Assembly: GCA_021229015.1 (NCBI GenBank)
Contig: CM037782.1
Location: forward strand, 57,843,518-57,907,517
Length of the DNA stretch: 64,000 bases
Source of the DNA: Solen grandis
Lineage: Eukaryota > Mollusca > Bivalvia > Adapedonta > Solenidae
Direction: 5' to 3'
Position numbers and translations under genes: made by a program. The notes below the pieces were generated by a model, which saw nothing but the letters and a program-made list of their open reading frames with translations, was not told where the DNA came from and ran no database searches. Below, in pieces: positions 58,701 to 60,836 of the stretch (positions are counted from its first letter, which is position 1; each line of letters starts with the position of its first letter).

Positions 58701-59951
58701 ACGATATGTTTTAATGTTATGAAGCTTTTTAGAGACTATAATCTAACAAATAATTAAAGTTGCTGTGTCAAAACCTCTCTTACTGATAGTATTGTCTTCT
58801 TATGAAGTAAGCTAATAAATTATTTATATGTGAATGAAATGAAATGAAAGGGAAAGGTAGGTTTGCTTCTAGATATAATTAATATGAAAAATATTAAATT
58901 TAACCCTACACTCATAAAGATGTGTTTTACACCAGGAAACATACATAGTGTTGCTTAGATTCAGCAAAGAAAAATCCATTGTTTCATATATTATTTAAAT
59001 TTAGTAAATAAATATTCCTCAATTCATAAATGTATAAAATCAGGTATTTATGGGGTAAATGGTTGAATATATCTGTCCATTAATTTGGAAACAGCCCTTA
59101 AAAATCTTTATTTATCATCTTTAATGAGAACATGGAATACATTACAGCCCCAGACGGATGACGAGGTGTCGTCAAGTATTGAAAGAAGATTCTACAATCA
59201 CAAAAAGAACAGACCTGCATCATCAATATCAGAAGTTTTAGAGGAAATGGAGCGACAAAGAAATCAGCCTGGTATGACTGATCTATTGGACATAATTTTT
59301 GTAACATAAACTACTTATCATTTGTTTGAATTAAAATTTAGCAATCAATTAAACAGATTTTAATTAATCACACTTTTGATCTGCATTTATTCAAATTAGG
59401 ATGGAATAAACATATATTGAATGTAAAATTTTGCATTTAGCATTATTCACTAGAATTGAAATACATTTTGGGTTGTCTTTAGATTTAAATTTAATTCATT
59501 TTTTTTTTTAGTTCGAAAAAATGTTTTGTAAACATAATGTTACTGAGTACATTTATCTATAAACAACAATTCACATTTGAATTGAAATATAAGGCAGACA
59601 TTTATGTTGGTTTTCTTTCCTTTATTTTTGGCAATTGAATTTGAAACAGTGCAAGTCTATTAGAATTGTGTTTCTGAAGTCTAAATCTACAGTAGTTACC
59701 ATGCTATATTGGACTGTGTTGTATTTATAGAAAAACATTAAAAAATTAATGACTAAAGCGGTATGAACCATGTTTTATTGGTATTTGCATTATAATGGAG
59801 CATGTAATGATATATATACATGTATATACCAGCCTTGATTAATGTTAGACAATGTACTGTGTGACTGTGTACAGATGCAGATCCAGCTGACCTGGAGACC
59901 CTGGGGAATGGCCCCCTGCTATCTGCCCCACAACATACATCTGCACCTGGC
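16585..59951 (+). CDS. Neurexin IV / contactin-associated protein-like (CNTNAP/Caspr family) gene, 28 exons, 5' partial
   Basis: Spliced gene for a large type I adhesion receptor. Joining 28 exons gives 4632 nt (1544 codons) with no stop and consistent phases. Approximate residue positions in the partial protein: LamG1 1-150, LamG2 155-350, EGF1 352-377, fibrinogen-like 378-597, LamG3 600-768, EGF2 775-815, LamG4 816-1025, EGF3 1033-1073, LamG5 1075-1295, Thr/Pro stalk 1296-1375, transmembrane helix about 1376-1396, tail to 1544. A fibrinogen-like domain between an EGF and a LamG is diagnostic of the Caspr/neurexin IV group and is not found in classical neurexins. Family members act at septate or paranodal glial-neuronal junctions. 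Here there is one more LamG-EGF unit than canonical Caspr and a long basic tail, so an axotactin-like or other divergent paralogue is possible. The N-terminal signal peptide and discoidin domain are not in the window. Family assignment is firm; orthology is not. Confidence 0.93.
16988..17158 (+). repeat. Dispersed repeat interrupted by a hairpin element
   Basis: Outer parts match 10231-10320. The middle (about 17019-17092) is a degenerate copy of the hairpin element at 20410-20485 (gctcagcgcaaaacgg ... ctgttttgcactgaac). Confidence 0.55.
17159..18231. other. Intronic non-coding stretch
   Basis: Intron 1; nothing recognised. Confidence 0.5.
18232..18473 (+). mobile_element. TTAA MITE, family 1 copy 3
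   Basis: Full length, 242 bp, TTAA at both ends; the hairpin gcctgcgagtaactcgcaggc is intact. Confidence 0.9.
18822..19114. mobile_element. hAT-like MITE, copy 1
   Basis: About 85% similar by eye to 56767-57081. Ends taaactccac and atggagtttg are inverted. Flanked by tagtgctg (18814-18821) and cagtgctg (19115-19122), an 8-bp target duplication with one mismatch. Confidence 0.7.
20022..20041. repeat. (TATG)n microsatellite
   Basis: tatgtatgtatgtatgtata. Confidence 0.8.
20101..20350. mobile_element. TTAA MITE, family 2
   Basis: ttaaaccctttacttcatat left end, gcaaacagagcagacccaga and gggtctcctctgtttgctca inverted blocks, right end tgaatattcatgagg. Right TTAA degraded to ataa. Confidence 0.65.
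20410..20485. mobile_element. 76-bp hairpin MITE
   Basis: cgagggctcagcgcaaaaca ... gttttgcgctgagccctcg: arms of about 21 bp are near-perfect inverted repeats and the middle (gttgtaactt ... aagttatgac) extends the stem. Confidence 0.7.
20936..21090 (+). CDS. Exon 2 (LamG1, middle)
   Basis: Acceptor cttacaaag, donor gtaagc; phase 2 to 1. Continues with WHNLTIWHEGRMVHVYLDEQ and ends near LIGGGNN. This is the W-H-x-(L/V) and G-G strand of a LamG domain. Confidence 0.92.
21350..21516. mobile_element. TTAA MITE, family 2, partial
   Basis: gtctgatcagggtctcctct gtttgctcat block followed by the cattcataaggtaaac-type end. Left half missing. Fills part of the 581-nt intron before exon 3. Confidence 0.55.
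21672..22006 (+). CDS. Exon 3 (end of LamG1, start of LamG2)
   Basis: Acceptor ttcacag, donor gtaatc; phase 1 to 0. FVGCLKNVYIN is the conserved cysteine strand closing LamG1; a second cysteine (HYACEE) follows. LamG2 then opens, with ...FSIEFDFKTVRSEAILVHLS. At 335 nt it is the longest exon, and more GC-rich than the flanking introns. Confidence 0.95.
22007..22980. other. Intronic non-coding stretch
   Basis: Nothing recognised; overlapping ORFs at the left edge are read-through of exon 3. Confidence 0.5.
22981..23222 (-). mobile_element. TTAA MITE, family 1 copy 4
   Basis: 242 bp, TTAA both ends, reverse orientation. Confidence 0.9.
23769..23902 (+). CDS. Exon 4 (LamG2)
   Basis: Acceptor acactcag, donor gtatgt; phase 0 to 2. 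Encodes VWVRKGQPYLLFAPS then NDNYWNTLQLTFET, the N-x-x-W-x-x-(L/V) strand of LamG. Confidence 0.92.
24181..24290 (+). CDS. Exon 5 (LamG2)
   Basis: Acceptor taccttgcag, donor gtagtc; phase 2 to 1. Reads GQAKLKVNGLSVTTSDTG then KIVVGNG, the ligand-edge strand and the glycine strand of LamG2. Only 278 nt of intron separate it from exon 4. Confidence 0.91.
24330..24450 (-). mobile_element. SINE group C fragment
   Basis: ggttcttacaacttatgcc ... cctgggttggactagtgctt matches the 3' part of the minus-strand copy at 27545. Confidence 0.4.
24629..24893 (+). mobile_element. tRNA-derived SINE, group B
   Basis: A box agtggcctagtggtcc, B box tgtgggttctgtcccc, body with atagctcccttgct, aggactggttgg, ggataatatgactgggtgta, 3' end actgttggtgtgacgttaaa ccaaacaaac. 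Abuts a TTAA MITE at 24897. Confidence 0.8.
24897..25136 (-). mobile_element. TTAA MITE, family 1 copy 5
   Basis: TTAA both ends, 240 bp. Starts three bases after a SINE tail. Confidence 0.88.
25455..25552. repeat. 15-bp tandem repeat
   Basis: gttatactggagtgt repeated about five times, later copies diverged. Ends 30 bp before exon 6. Confidence 0.75.
25583..25819 (+). CDS. Exon 6 (end of LamG2 and EGF1)
   Basis: Acceptor tatattacag, donor gtaaga; phase 1 to 1. YVGCVRNLKLQGELLDAL closes LamG2. It is followed by a six-cysteine EGF-like repeat spaced C-x5-C-x4-C-x8-C-x-C-x8-C (starting DYCRQNMICEHGGVC). A short 15-bp tandem repeat ends about 30 nt before the acceptor. Confidence 0.95.
26220..26454 (+). 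CDS. Exon 7 (fibrinogen-like domain, start)
   Basis: Acceptor atattccag, donor gtgggc; phase 1 to 2. Contains TCDEYFQSGVNNTGVMLVDI then DGSGDLDPVHVMCEM, which matches the fibrinogen-like opening of Caspr proteins (x-G-x-Y-x-I-D-x-D-G-S-G-x-L-x-P-x-x-V-x-C-x-M). This exon is the main reason for placing the gene in the CNTNAP group. Confidence 0.94.
27151..27391 (+). mobile_element. TTAA MITE, family 1 copy 6
   Basis: TTAA both ends. The right end lies 27 nt before exon 8, inside the usual branch-point zone. Confidence 0.9.
27419..27511 (+). CDS. Exon 8 (fibrinogen-like domain)
   Basis: Acceptor attattag, donor gtgagg; 93 nt, phase 2 to 2, so it could be skipped in frame. Encodes ELNHEQLIRLTEESGECEQY then IQYNCMHSPL, matching the Caspr segment with S-x-x-C-E-Q-x-x-x-Y-x-C. 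A TTAA MITE ends only 27 nt before the exon. Confidence 0.9.
27545..27727 (-). mobile_element. tRNA-derived SINE, group C, reverse
   Basis: On the minus strand: gtgatccagtggtaacat (A box), ggttcgaacccc (B box), aatgaccttcccaggcacaa, gagagggatta. Lies in the 402-nt intron between exons 8 and 9. Confidence 0.75.
27914..28053 (+). CDS. Exon 9 (fibrinogen-like domain)
   Basis: Acceptor tgctaacag, donor gtaagt; phase 2 to 1. Starts LGVLTWFHSASGEMVEYLG, then a cysteine cluster (GFCTCSITQSCVNNQRCNCD) like the C-x-C-x-x-x-x-x-C-x-x-x-x-x-x-C-x-C block of Caspr fibrinogen-like domains. Confidence 0.94.
28082..28322 (+). repeat. Tandem array of about 38 bp derived from the SINE group B 3' end
   Basis: Roughly six copies of gactgaaatactgttggtgg gacattaaaaccccaagt-like units. 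The last copy ends gacattaaacccaaccaaac like the intact SINE tail. Confidence 0.7.
28323..28780. other. Intronic non-coding stretch
   Basis: Short gatagata run at 28674-28685; otherwise nothing recognised. Confidence 0.5.
28781..28969 (+). CDS. Exon 10 (fibrinogen-like domain, end)
   Basis: Acceptor agcaaacag, donor gtaata; phase 1 to 1. Contains HQLPLTQIVVEQDEDPL then ITLGPLVCWGN. These equal the L-P-V-x-Q-x-V-x-G-D and L-x-V-G-P-L-x-C segments of Caspr that lead into LamG3. Confidence 0.93.
28970..29510. other. Intron 10
   Basis: Pyrimidine-rich segment around 29050-29160 (ccccagcttttttctttccc); no recognised repeat. Confidence 0.45.
29511..29690 (+). CDS. Exon 11 (LamG3, first part)
   Basis: Acceptor tcatacag, donor gtaggc; 180 nt, phase 1 to 1. 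Encodes SVTFSSAEGYLRSQPWQSGD then LQLGFRTHQDSAILLYQSG, a textbook LamG opening. Confidence 0.94.
29691..30366. other. Intron 11
   Basis: Nothing recognised. Confidence 0.5.
30367..30595 (+). CDS. Exon 12 (LamG3, middle)
   Basis: Acceptor gttttgcag; phase 1 to 2. Encodes VKFFFKWGRKELEVDL, VNNGQWHQITIETD and FSGDLFIGGVPEW. The donor must be gttggt, an uncommon +3 to +6 sequence: only it keeps the next exon in frame (W split as tg|g). The alternative gttaat four bases on breaks LamG3. Confidence 0.9.
30596..31483. other. Intron 12
   Basis: Nothing recognised; ORFs are short and AT-rich. Confidence 0.5.
31484..31591 (+). CDS. Exon 13 (LamG3, end)
   Basis: Acceptor attgacag, donor gtaggc; 108 nt, phase 2 to 2. 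Encodes FTKDMVVADIGGIVGCMRGL then YYNTFSYPLTGLIDS, the closing cysteine strand. Too short to stand out as an ORF; found by splice-phase continuity. Confidence 0.92.
31609..31850 (+). repeat. Satellite-type dispersed repeat with (TGTT)n
   Basis: tatgtccctggatcaattga start, ggtctgtctgtttg(tttg)n at 31655-31683, then text typical of bivalve dispersed repeats (cataacacggaagtccttcc; tgaccttgacccccaaggtc). Confidence 0.45.
32034..32090. mobile_element. TTAA MITE, family 2, fragment
   Basis: ttaaccctgggttactgcct then cacctcatgaatattcatgt; truncated on the right. Confidence 0.45.
32136..33438 (+). mobile_element. Satellite-bearing (pearl-like) element
   Basis: Palindromic head atacccccccgcaacgaag ttaggggggggtata, a (CCGT/CTGT)n microsatellite at 32186-32252, then about six tandem units of roughly 150 bp (key words ttctgcggactactcc, tggaaggattttgatgaaac, cttagacattgtat, ttacctcccctatt, atgcccctttgatgattttt), and the tail gcgggggggtattagtaagc. 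Pearl-like elements of oysters share this plan and are thought to be non-autonomous Helitron relatives; that link is inference here. Confidence 0.75.
33737..33935 (+). mobile_element. SINE group B, degraded
   Basis: tatatcccttgcttgatatc, aattccaggactggttggcc and aggataatgtgactcagtat match the group B body. Lies 40 nt before exon 14. Confidence 0.5.
33976..34118 (+). CDS. Exon 14 (EGF2)
   Basis: Acceptor ttgtttcag, donor gtacac; phase 2 to 1. A six-cysteine EGF repeat with C-x3-C-x4-C-x5-C-x8-C-x-C-x10-C spacing (CQNGAECEEKWGSYQCNC); the first cysteine is extra. It directly follows the end of LamG3. Confidence 0.95.
34575..34826 (+). CDS. Exon 15 (LamG4, first part)
   Basis: Acceptor gtttttcag, donor gtaaaa; 252 nt, phase 1 to 1. 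Reads DSYLHFRKSVRSRLLQGSVV then LSFRTLERYMLLLYVHD, a clear LamG start. Confidence 0.95.
34955..35150. mobile_element. TTAA MITE, family 2
   Basis: taaaccttttacctcatata left end; cagacccag-like block; right end tgaatattcatgaggtaaag then ggttaa. Confidence 0.65.
35208..35446 (+). mobile_element. tRNA-derived SINE, group A, with 14-bp target duplication
   Basis: A box tggccgtgtggttacag, B box tgggttcaaact, body gaagctttccagctggctta and gtaattagctggacgtcgct, CAA-repeat tail. Flanked by a perfect 14-bp duplication acattctctatagt (35194-35207 and 35447-35460). Confidence 0.88.
35621..35815 (+). CDS. Exon 16 (LamG4, middle)
   Basis: Acceptor attcgaaag with a weak pyrimidine tract, donor gtaagt; 195 nt, phase 1 to 1. 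Includes YVDDGEWHQVIIDNADGYIK, the LamG G-x-W-H-x-V strand, and a run of acidic residues. Confidence 0.93.
36430..37675 (+). repeat. Host repeat split by the element above
   Basis: gtctgtctgtctgtct microsatellite near 36510-36526, then ctggattctgtgataa. After the insertion it resumes with aagaacttagaatattttga; the unit repeats as ttggatgcagtgataaatca aaaagtacttagaatat. Confidence 0.5.
36548..37481 (+). mobile_element. Satellite-bearing element nested in another repeat
   Basis: Starts aagaggggccaagatggccc ttgatcgctcacctgag; four or so 180-bp units (aactcctgacctaattgacc, gatctcagccataatc, gaagatgattgctcaatag, gatgctagagtgtaaac); ends gccgcacgacggacgacgga ... agctcagggtgagctaaa. The outer sequence (gattctgtgataattaa | aagaacttagaatatt) is continuous across it. 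Confidence 0.7.
37676..38258. other. Intronic non-coding stretch
   Basis: Nothing recognised. Confidence 0.5.
38259..38450 (+). CDS. Exon 17 (LamG4, end)
   Basis: Acceptor atacacag, donor gttagt; 192 nt, phase 1 to 1. Contains INVYVGGVPEEML and SLTGCLRGLKIGDVVFNL, the glycine strand and closing cysteine strand of LamG. Confidence 0.95.
38524..39506 (+). mobile_element. SINE group B carrying an internal minisatellite
   Basis: Left part tgccttgcttggagcttggc and ccaggactggttagtcctg is SINE body. The right part after 39390 (agcactatatgagtctcatg, ttgacaaagtcc, gggacgttataccaaagc) is the SINE 3' end. Between them a SINE segment has been amplified. Confidence 0.7.
38600..39387 (+). repeat. 27-bp minisatellite, about 29 copies
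   Basis: Unit ataatatgactgagtgtggt atcatgg with point variants. Because 27 is divisible by 3, it reads open on both strands for about 150 codons; these are not genes. Confidence 0.92.
39507..39931. other. Intronic stretch before exon 18
   Basis: Repeated tgaccttgacc words at 39842-39916; otherwise nothing. Confidence 0.45.
39932..40069 (+). CDS. Exon 18 (EGF3)
   Basis: Acceptor tccctgcag, donor gtaggt; 138 nt, phase 1 to 1. Six-cysteine EGF repeat (CEDTPCKNGGICLEEW ... CDC ... GPTC). With exons 15-17 it forms a LamG-EGF unit additional to the canonical Caspr order. Confidence 0.95.
   Translation: MCRHSVRMGVRTLRVRMVGFAWRNGRTGSTPAIVPPASMPDLHVT
40070..40515. other. Intron 18
   Basis: Nothing recognised. 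Confidence 0.5.
40516..40672 (+). CDS. Exon 19 (LamG5, first part)
   Basis: Acceptor gttttctag, donor gtaagg; phase 1 to 2. Encodes GQFTGQSILQYKY ... TLELIFRAETDSMDKMILAF, a more divergent LamG opening with the F-R-A-x-x-x-x-x-x-x-L-A-F core. Confidence 0.92.
40872..40927. repeat. (CAT)n microsatellite
   Basis: catcatcatcatcatcatc run, one imperfection, directly before the 17-bp array. Confidence 0.85.
40928..42716. repeat. 17-bp minisatellite, about 100 copies
   Basis: Unit gaatgatgtagtctcat with variants ending ctcagga, cttagga, cttatga. Higher-order blocks recur (for example near 41455-41590 and 41160-41290). Occupies most of the 2057-nt intron and ends 13 nt before exon 20. Confidence 0.95.
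42730..42812 (+). CDS. Exon 20 (LamG5, short exon)
   Basis: 83 nt, phase 2 to 1; acceptor caattctgcag, donor gtaagt. Encodes YVTHDFLIVYLDPKYGVYLD then TNQGYAI. It lies 13 nt after a 1.8-kb minisatellite, so its splice-acceptor region has almost no pyrimidine tract. Supported by phase and by LamG continuity on both sides. Confidence 0.85.
42813..43997. other. Intron 20
   Basis: Slightly GC-richer patch at 43080-43190; tataactctatactacactg at 42978 and cataatggaactacactgta at 43789 could be ends of an old MITE. Not proven. Confidence 0.35.
43998..44083 (+). CDS. Exon 21 (LamG5)
   Basis: Acceptor tttgtag, donor gtaagc; 86 nt, phase 1 to 0. Encodes GVGKTGQFADGRPHQLLYQH then RKNEMILT, the D-G-x-x-H-x-x strand. 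The next exon continues the same strand after an 8.4-kb intron. Confidence 0.9.
44393..44928. repeat. 26-bp minisatellite, left block
   Basis: Unit cattgatatatcttatacct gtattt, about 20 copies. Continues after an insertion at 46490. Confidence 0.9.
44929..46489 (+). mobile_element. Satellite-bearing element(s) inserted in the 26-bp array
   Basis: Two similar heads, tatgctcaccgaaggtgacg (44931) and tatgctcaatgaaggtgaca (46197), each followed by tatagtcgccgct and a CCGT-rich microsatellite. The first is followed by about 190-bp tandem units (gagttatggccccttgactt, gggctatttctcaggaacta, ggcttgaattcaac, tatgggaagctttat). The end gttcttcggggagcatctgt precedes the resumed array. Confidence 0.7.
46490..46810. 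repeat. 26-bp minisatellite, right block
   Basis: Same unit as 44393-44928, about 12 copies. Confidence 0.9.
46811..47690. other. Intronic non-coding stretch
   Basis: (TA)n near 47080-47092; nothing else recognised. Confidence 0.5.
47693..48205 (-). mobile_element. SINE group C, reverse, split by a group B SINE
   Basis: On the minus strand: ggtgccatggtccagtggta (A box), ggttccatcccc (B box region), then ccttctctggcacaaag. The sequence breaks at 48093 and resumes at 47776. The inserted copy is 47777-48092. Confidence 0.75.
47777..48092 (+). mobile_element. tRNA-derived SINE, group B, nested
   Basis: ggtggccgagtggttagagc (A box), tgtgggtttgtcctcgg (B box), body ggtagttccaggattggttg, gactgaaatac, tail cattaaacccaccaaacaaa. 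Flanked by ctttgtgctag (47766-47776) and ctttgtgccag (48093-48103), an 11-bp target duplication with one mismatch. Confidence 0.88.
48206..49669. other. Intronic non-coding stretch
   Basis: Nothing recognised. Confidence 0.5.
49670..49935 (+). repeat. Dispersed repeat fragment
   Basis: ttttgcctccactttgaaga then gtgcgcataactccaaagct, gagttatggcccctgaccaa, tttctagtttctgtgaatgt: wording shared with satellite-bearing elements of this window. Confidence 0.4.
50280..50495. mobile_element. Possible third TTAA MITE family
   Basis: tggcccttacagtgctgtgt on the left and catggtaagggttaa on the right; a central pair gaccaagatcagcctgcatg / gtgatcctggtctg can fold. Similar design to families 1 and 2, with a different sequence. 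Confidence 0.4.
50496..51380. other. Intronic non-coding stretch
   Basis: Nothing recognised. Confidence 0.5.
51385..51895. repeat. 29-bp minisatellite
   Basis: Unit tctctgactttattgaccat gaacaagtg, near-perfect at 51530-51660 and diverged on both sides; about 14 recognisable copies. Confidence 0.85.
51896..52532. other. End of intron 21
   Basis: Many ttgactgt / gactgt words, possibly older decayed copies of the 29-bp array. Confidence 0.35.
52533..52689 (+). CDS. Exon 22 (LamG5)
   Basis: Acceptor cacttcag, donor gtatgt; phase 0 to 1. Starts VDEEGVGRVRVPDNALDDLD, then IMLGGILN (glycine strand) and KYSNFTGCIS (closing cysteine, with an N-x-T sequon). Confidence 0.94.
52690..53424. other. Intron 22
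   Basis: Nothing recognised. Confidence 0.5.
53425..53669 (+). CDS. Exon 23 (LamG5 end and stalk)
   Basis: Acceptor tcaattgcag, donor gtaagt; phase 1 to 0. Finishes LamG5 with GFVQFIYHYDKEMVAFSEV ... IKRCTI, then turns Thr/Pro-rich (TVKTTTKMTTIPTFRPTENP). This suggests an extended, probably O-glycosylated stalk. Confidence 0.93.
53670..54733. other. Intronic non-coding stretch
   Basis: An inverted pair, tttcggtcattttttag (54155) and cctaaaatgaccgaacg (54266), may mark a small decayed element. Confidence 0.3.
54734..54917 (+). mobile_element. TTAA MITE, family 1 copy 7, internally deleted
   Basis: Both TTAA ends present, but the central hairpin and its flanks are replaced by acagttaaatttctcccctg. 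About 184 bp. Confidence 0.85.
55052..55300 (+). repeat. Inverted duplicate, left arm (includes MITE family 1 copy 8)
   Basis: tgtgataatgtgaccaattc ... ggtttggattgtttttgggg followed by the MITE from 55123; the right part of the MITE is cut off at ttttctgcatatg. Reverse complement of the region ending at 60836. Confidence 0.85.
55783..56032 (+). mobile_element. tRNA-derived SINE, group A, with 14-bp target duplication
   Basis: catggccgagagggtaaagt (A box), gtgggttcgaatccc (B box), gaagccttccagctggcttg, gtaattagctggacgtcact. Perfect flanking duplication tcttgaaagattga (55769-55782 and 56033-56046). Ends 31 nt before exon 24. Confidence 0.9.
56078..56252 (+). CDS. Exon 24 (Thr/Pro stalk)
   Basis: Acceptor tctcccacag, donor gtaagt; 175 nt, phase 0 to 1. 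Reads SFPPWNPSPAETVFIGPTRI then PLLPTPTNRTVATTTTAMET and KLYKARVGG. No fold is visible; composition fits a mucin-like stalk, and the basic end may be a juxtamembrane cleavage region (inference). A SINE's target duplication ends 31 nt upstream. Confidence 0.88.
56767..57081. mobile_element. hAT-like MITE, copy 2, with 8-bp target duplication
   Basis: Ends caaactccac ... gtggagtttg are perfect 10-bp inverted repeats. Flanked by cttatgac on both sides (56758-56765 and 57082-57089, with t or c next). No coding capacity. Confidence 0.8.
57082..57923. other. Intronic non-coding stretch
   Basis: Nothing recognised. Confidence 0.5.
57924..58151 (+). CDS. Exon 25 (transmembrane helix and juxtamembrane tail)
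   Basis: Acceptor ttgttccag, donor gtaggt; phase 1 to 1. Codons from 57926 give a hydrophobic helix (ALSFIAFLLIVAIIVAIVLM) followed by a stop-transfer run KIRRRERRRLRKKKEQQ, setting a type I topology. No Caspr/glycophorin-type 4.1-binding motif is apparent after the helix. Confidence 0.94.
58452..58528 (+). CDS. Exon 26 (cytoplasmic tail)
   Basis: Acceptor ctatttcag, donor gtaagt; 77 nt, phase 1 to 0. Encodes RPVRGDGMTTFKPQLSDSSY then TYSSV. Serine and tyrosine rich. Too short for homology alone; placed by phase and strong splice sites. Confidence 0.85.
58910..59066. mobile_element. TTAA MITE, family 2, decayed
   Basis: ttaaccctacactcataaag left end, then cagcaaagaaaaatccattg tttcat shared with 35058-35080; right end tatggggtaaatggttgaa. 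Confidence 0.45.
59148..59271 (+). CDS. Exon 27 (cytoplasmic tail)
   Basis: Acceptor acattacag (weak tract), donor gtatga; 124 nt, phase 0 to 1. Encodes PQTDDEVSSSIERRFYNHKK then ASSISEVLEEMERQRNQP, an acidic/basic segment that could form a short helix. Confidence 0.85.
59272..59874. other. Intron 27
   Basis: Nothing clear. gttttattggtatttgcatt ataatggagc at 59770 resembles one end of the TGTAG-type MITE. Confidence 0.4.
59875..59951 (+). CDS. Exon 28 (cytoplasmic tail, last clear exon)
   Basis: Acceptor ctgtgtacag, donor gtaagt; 77 nt, phase 1 to 0. Encodes DADPADLETLGNGPLLSAPQ then HTSAPG. No stop, so at least one further exon follows. Confidence 0.83.
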
Positions 59952-60023
59952 GTAAGTACTGACCTAAAAATCAAAAACATAAAACAGAATTAAGTACTAT
60001 TTTAAATGATACTTTTGTTTATA

Positions 60024-60492
60024 CCTCAGTCACATTTGCCATGGATTTTCTACGCTTACATCCTTTTACAGTCACATTTGTTAGGGTAGCCATACAACAT
60101 ATTTTATATTAGTACTGACAAAAATCCTGCGGCTTTTCTATTGCATTTAAGGTGATGATGCACCATTGCCGCTTGCGAACCTATGGCAGGCGTAGGGTGA
60201 CCATATTTTTGTAACACAGTGCCCGTGGAAATTTTGTTGTCCACATAGGTCAAATGGAATCCATAAGAACTTAGGGCAGCCACACGACAAACCCATGGCC
60301 ACTGTAGGCTCGATGTATGGTACTGTGAGTCGCTCTATGGGAAAAAATGGTATAACTCCGTATTATAATTCTACGGTGACCTCTACACCTGCAAAATTAA
60401 GAACTGTAGAATTTCTGCAGTTGCCGTAGGTATTTCTAATGTAGAGGGCGTACGGTTGCCATATCCTCACCATAGAGCAAATGTGACTGAGG
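60024..60492. mobile_element. 469-bp MITE with CCTCAGTCACATTTGC ends and TA target
   Basis: cctcagtcacatttgccatg on the left, catagagcaaatgtgactga gg on the right: 16-bp perfect inverted ends, TA on both sides. Sub-repeats inside (gtagccataca, gcagccacacgac, gttgccatat). Confidence 0.75.
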
Positions 60493-60535
60493 TATTGAAG
60501 CCTTATCAAAATGAATGACAGTATTTTAACCCTTT

Positions 60536-60769
60536 CCCTCATATAGAATCATTTTGACGCACTCAATAGGTACCACATAAAGCCTGATCTGCAGAAAACC
60601 ACAGTTAAACCTTACCAAATTTAATTATAAAGTCCTCATTTCCAGACCACTGAGGAGCAGCGAACAGCATAAAACCTGATCAGCCTGCGAGTTACTCGCA
60701 GGCTGATCTGGTTTTATGCTGTTCGCATAGGTCTTTTCATTTGGTTTCCTCTATGAGGGAAAGGGTTAA
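60536..60769 (-). mobile_element. TTAA MITE, family 1 copy 9
   Basis: TTAA both ends, reverse orientation; carries the variants ataaagtcctcat and ggtttcctctatg shared only with copy 8. Confidence 0.9.
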
Positions 60770-60836
60770 CCCCAAAACAATCCAAACCTTTCTCTCTATG
60801 CTAACTATCTATGTACCTGAATTGGTCACATTATCA
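60583..60836 (-). repeat. Inverted duplicate, right arm
   Basis: After the MITE, ccccaaaacaatccaaacct ttctctctatgctaactatc tatgtacctgaattggtcac attatcaca is the reverse complement of 55052-55122. Confidence 0.85.

Noticed and set aside
60201..60428. Possible exon after exon 28 (acceptor acacag, open for about 69 codons, then a stop)
   Set aside because: It lies wholly inside the TA-flanked MITE at 60024-60492 and has poor composition for this tail.
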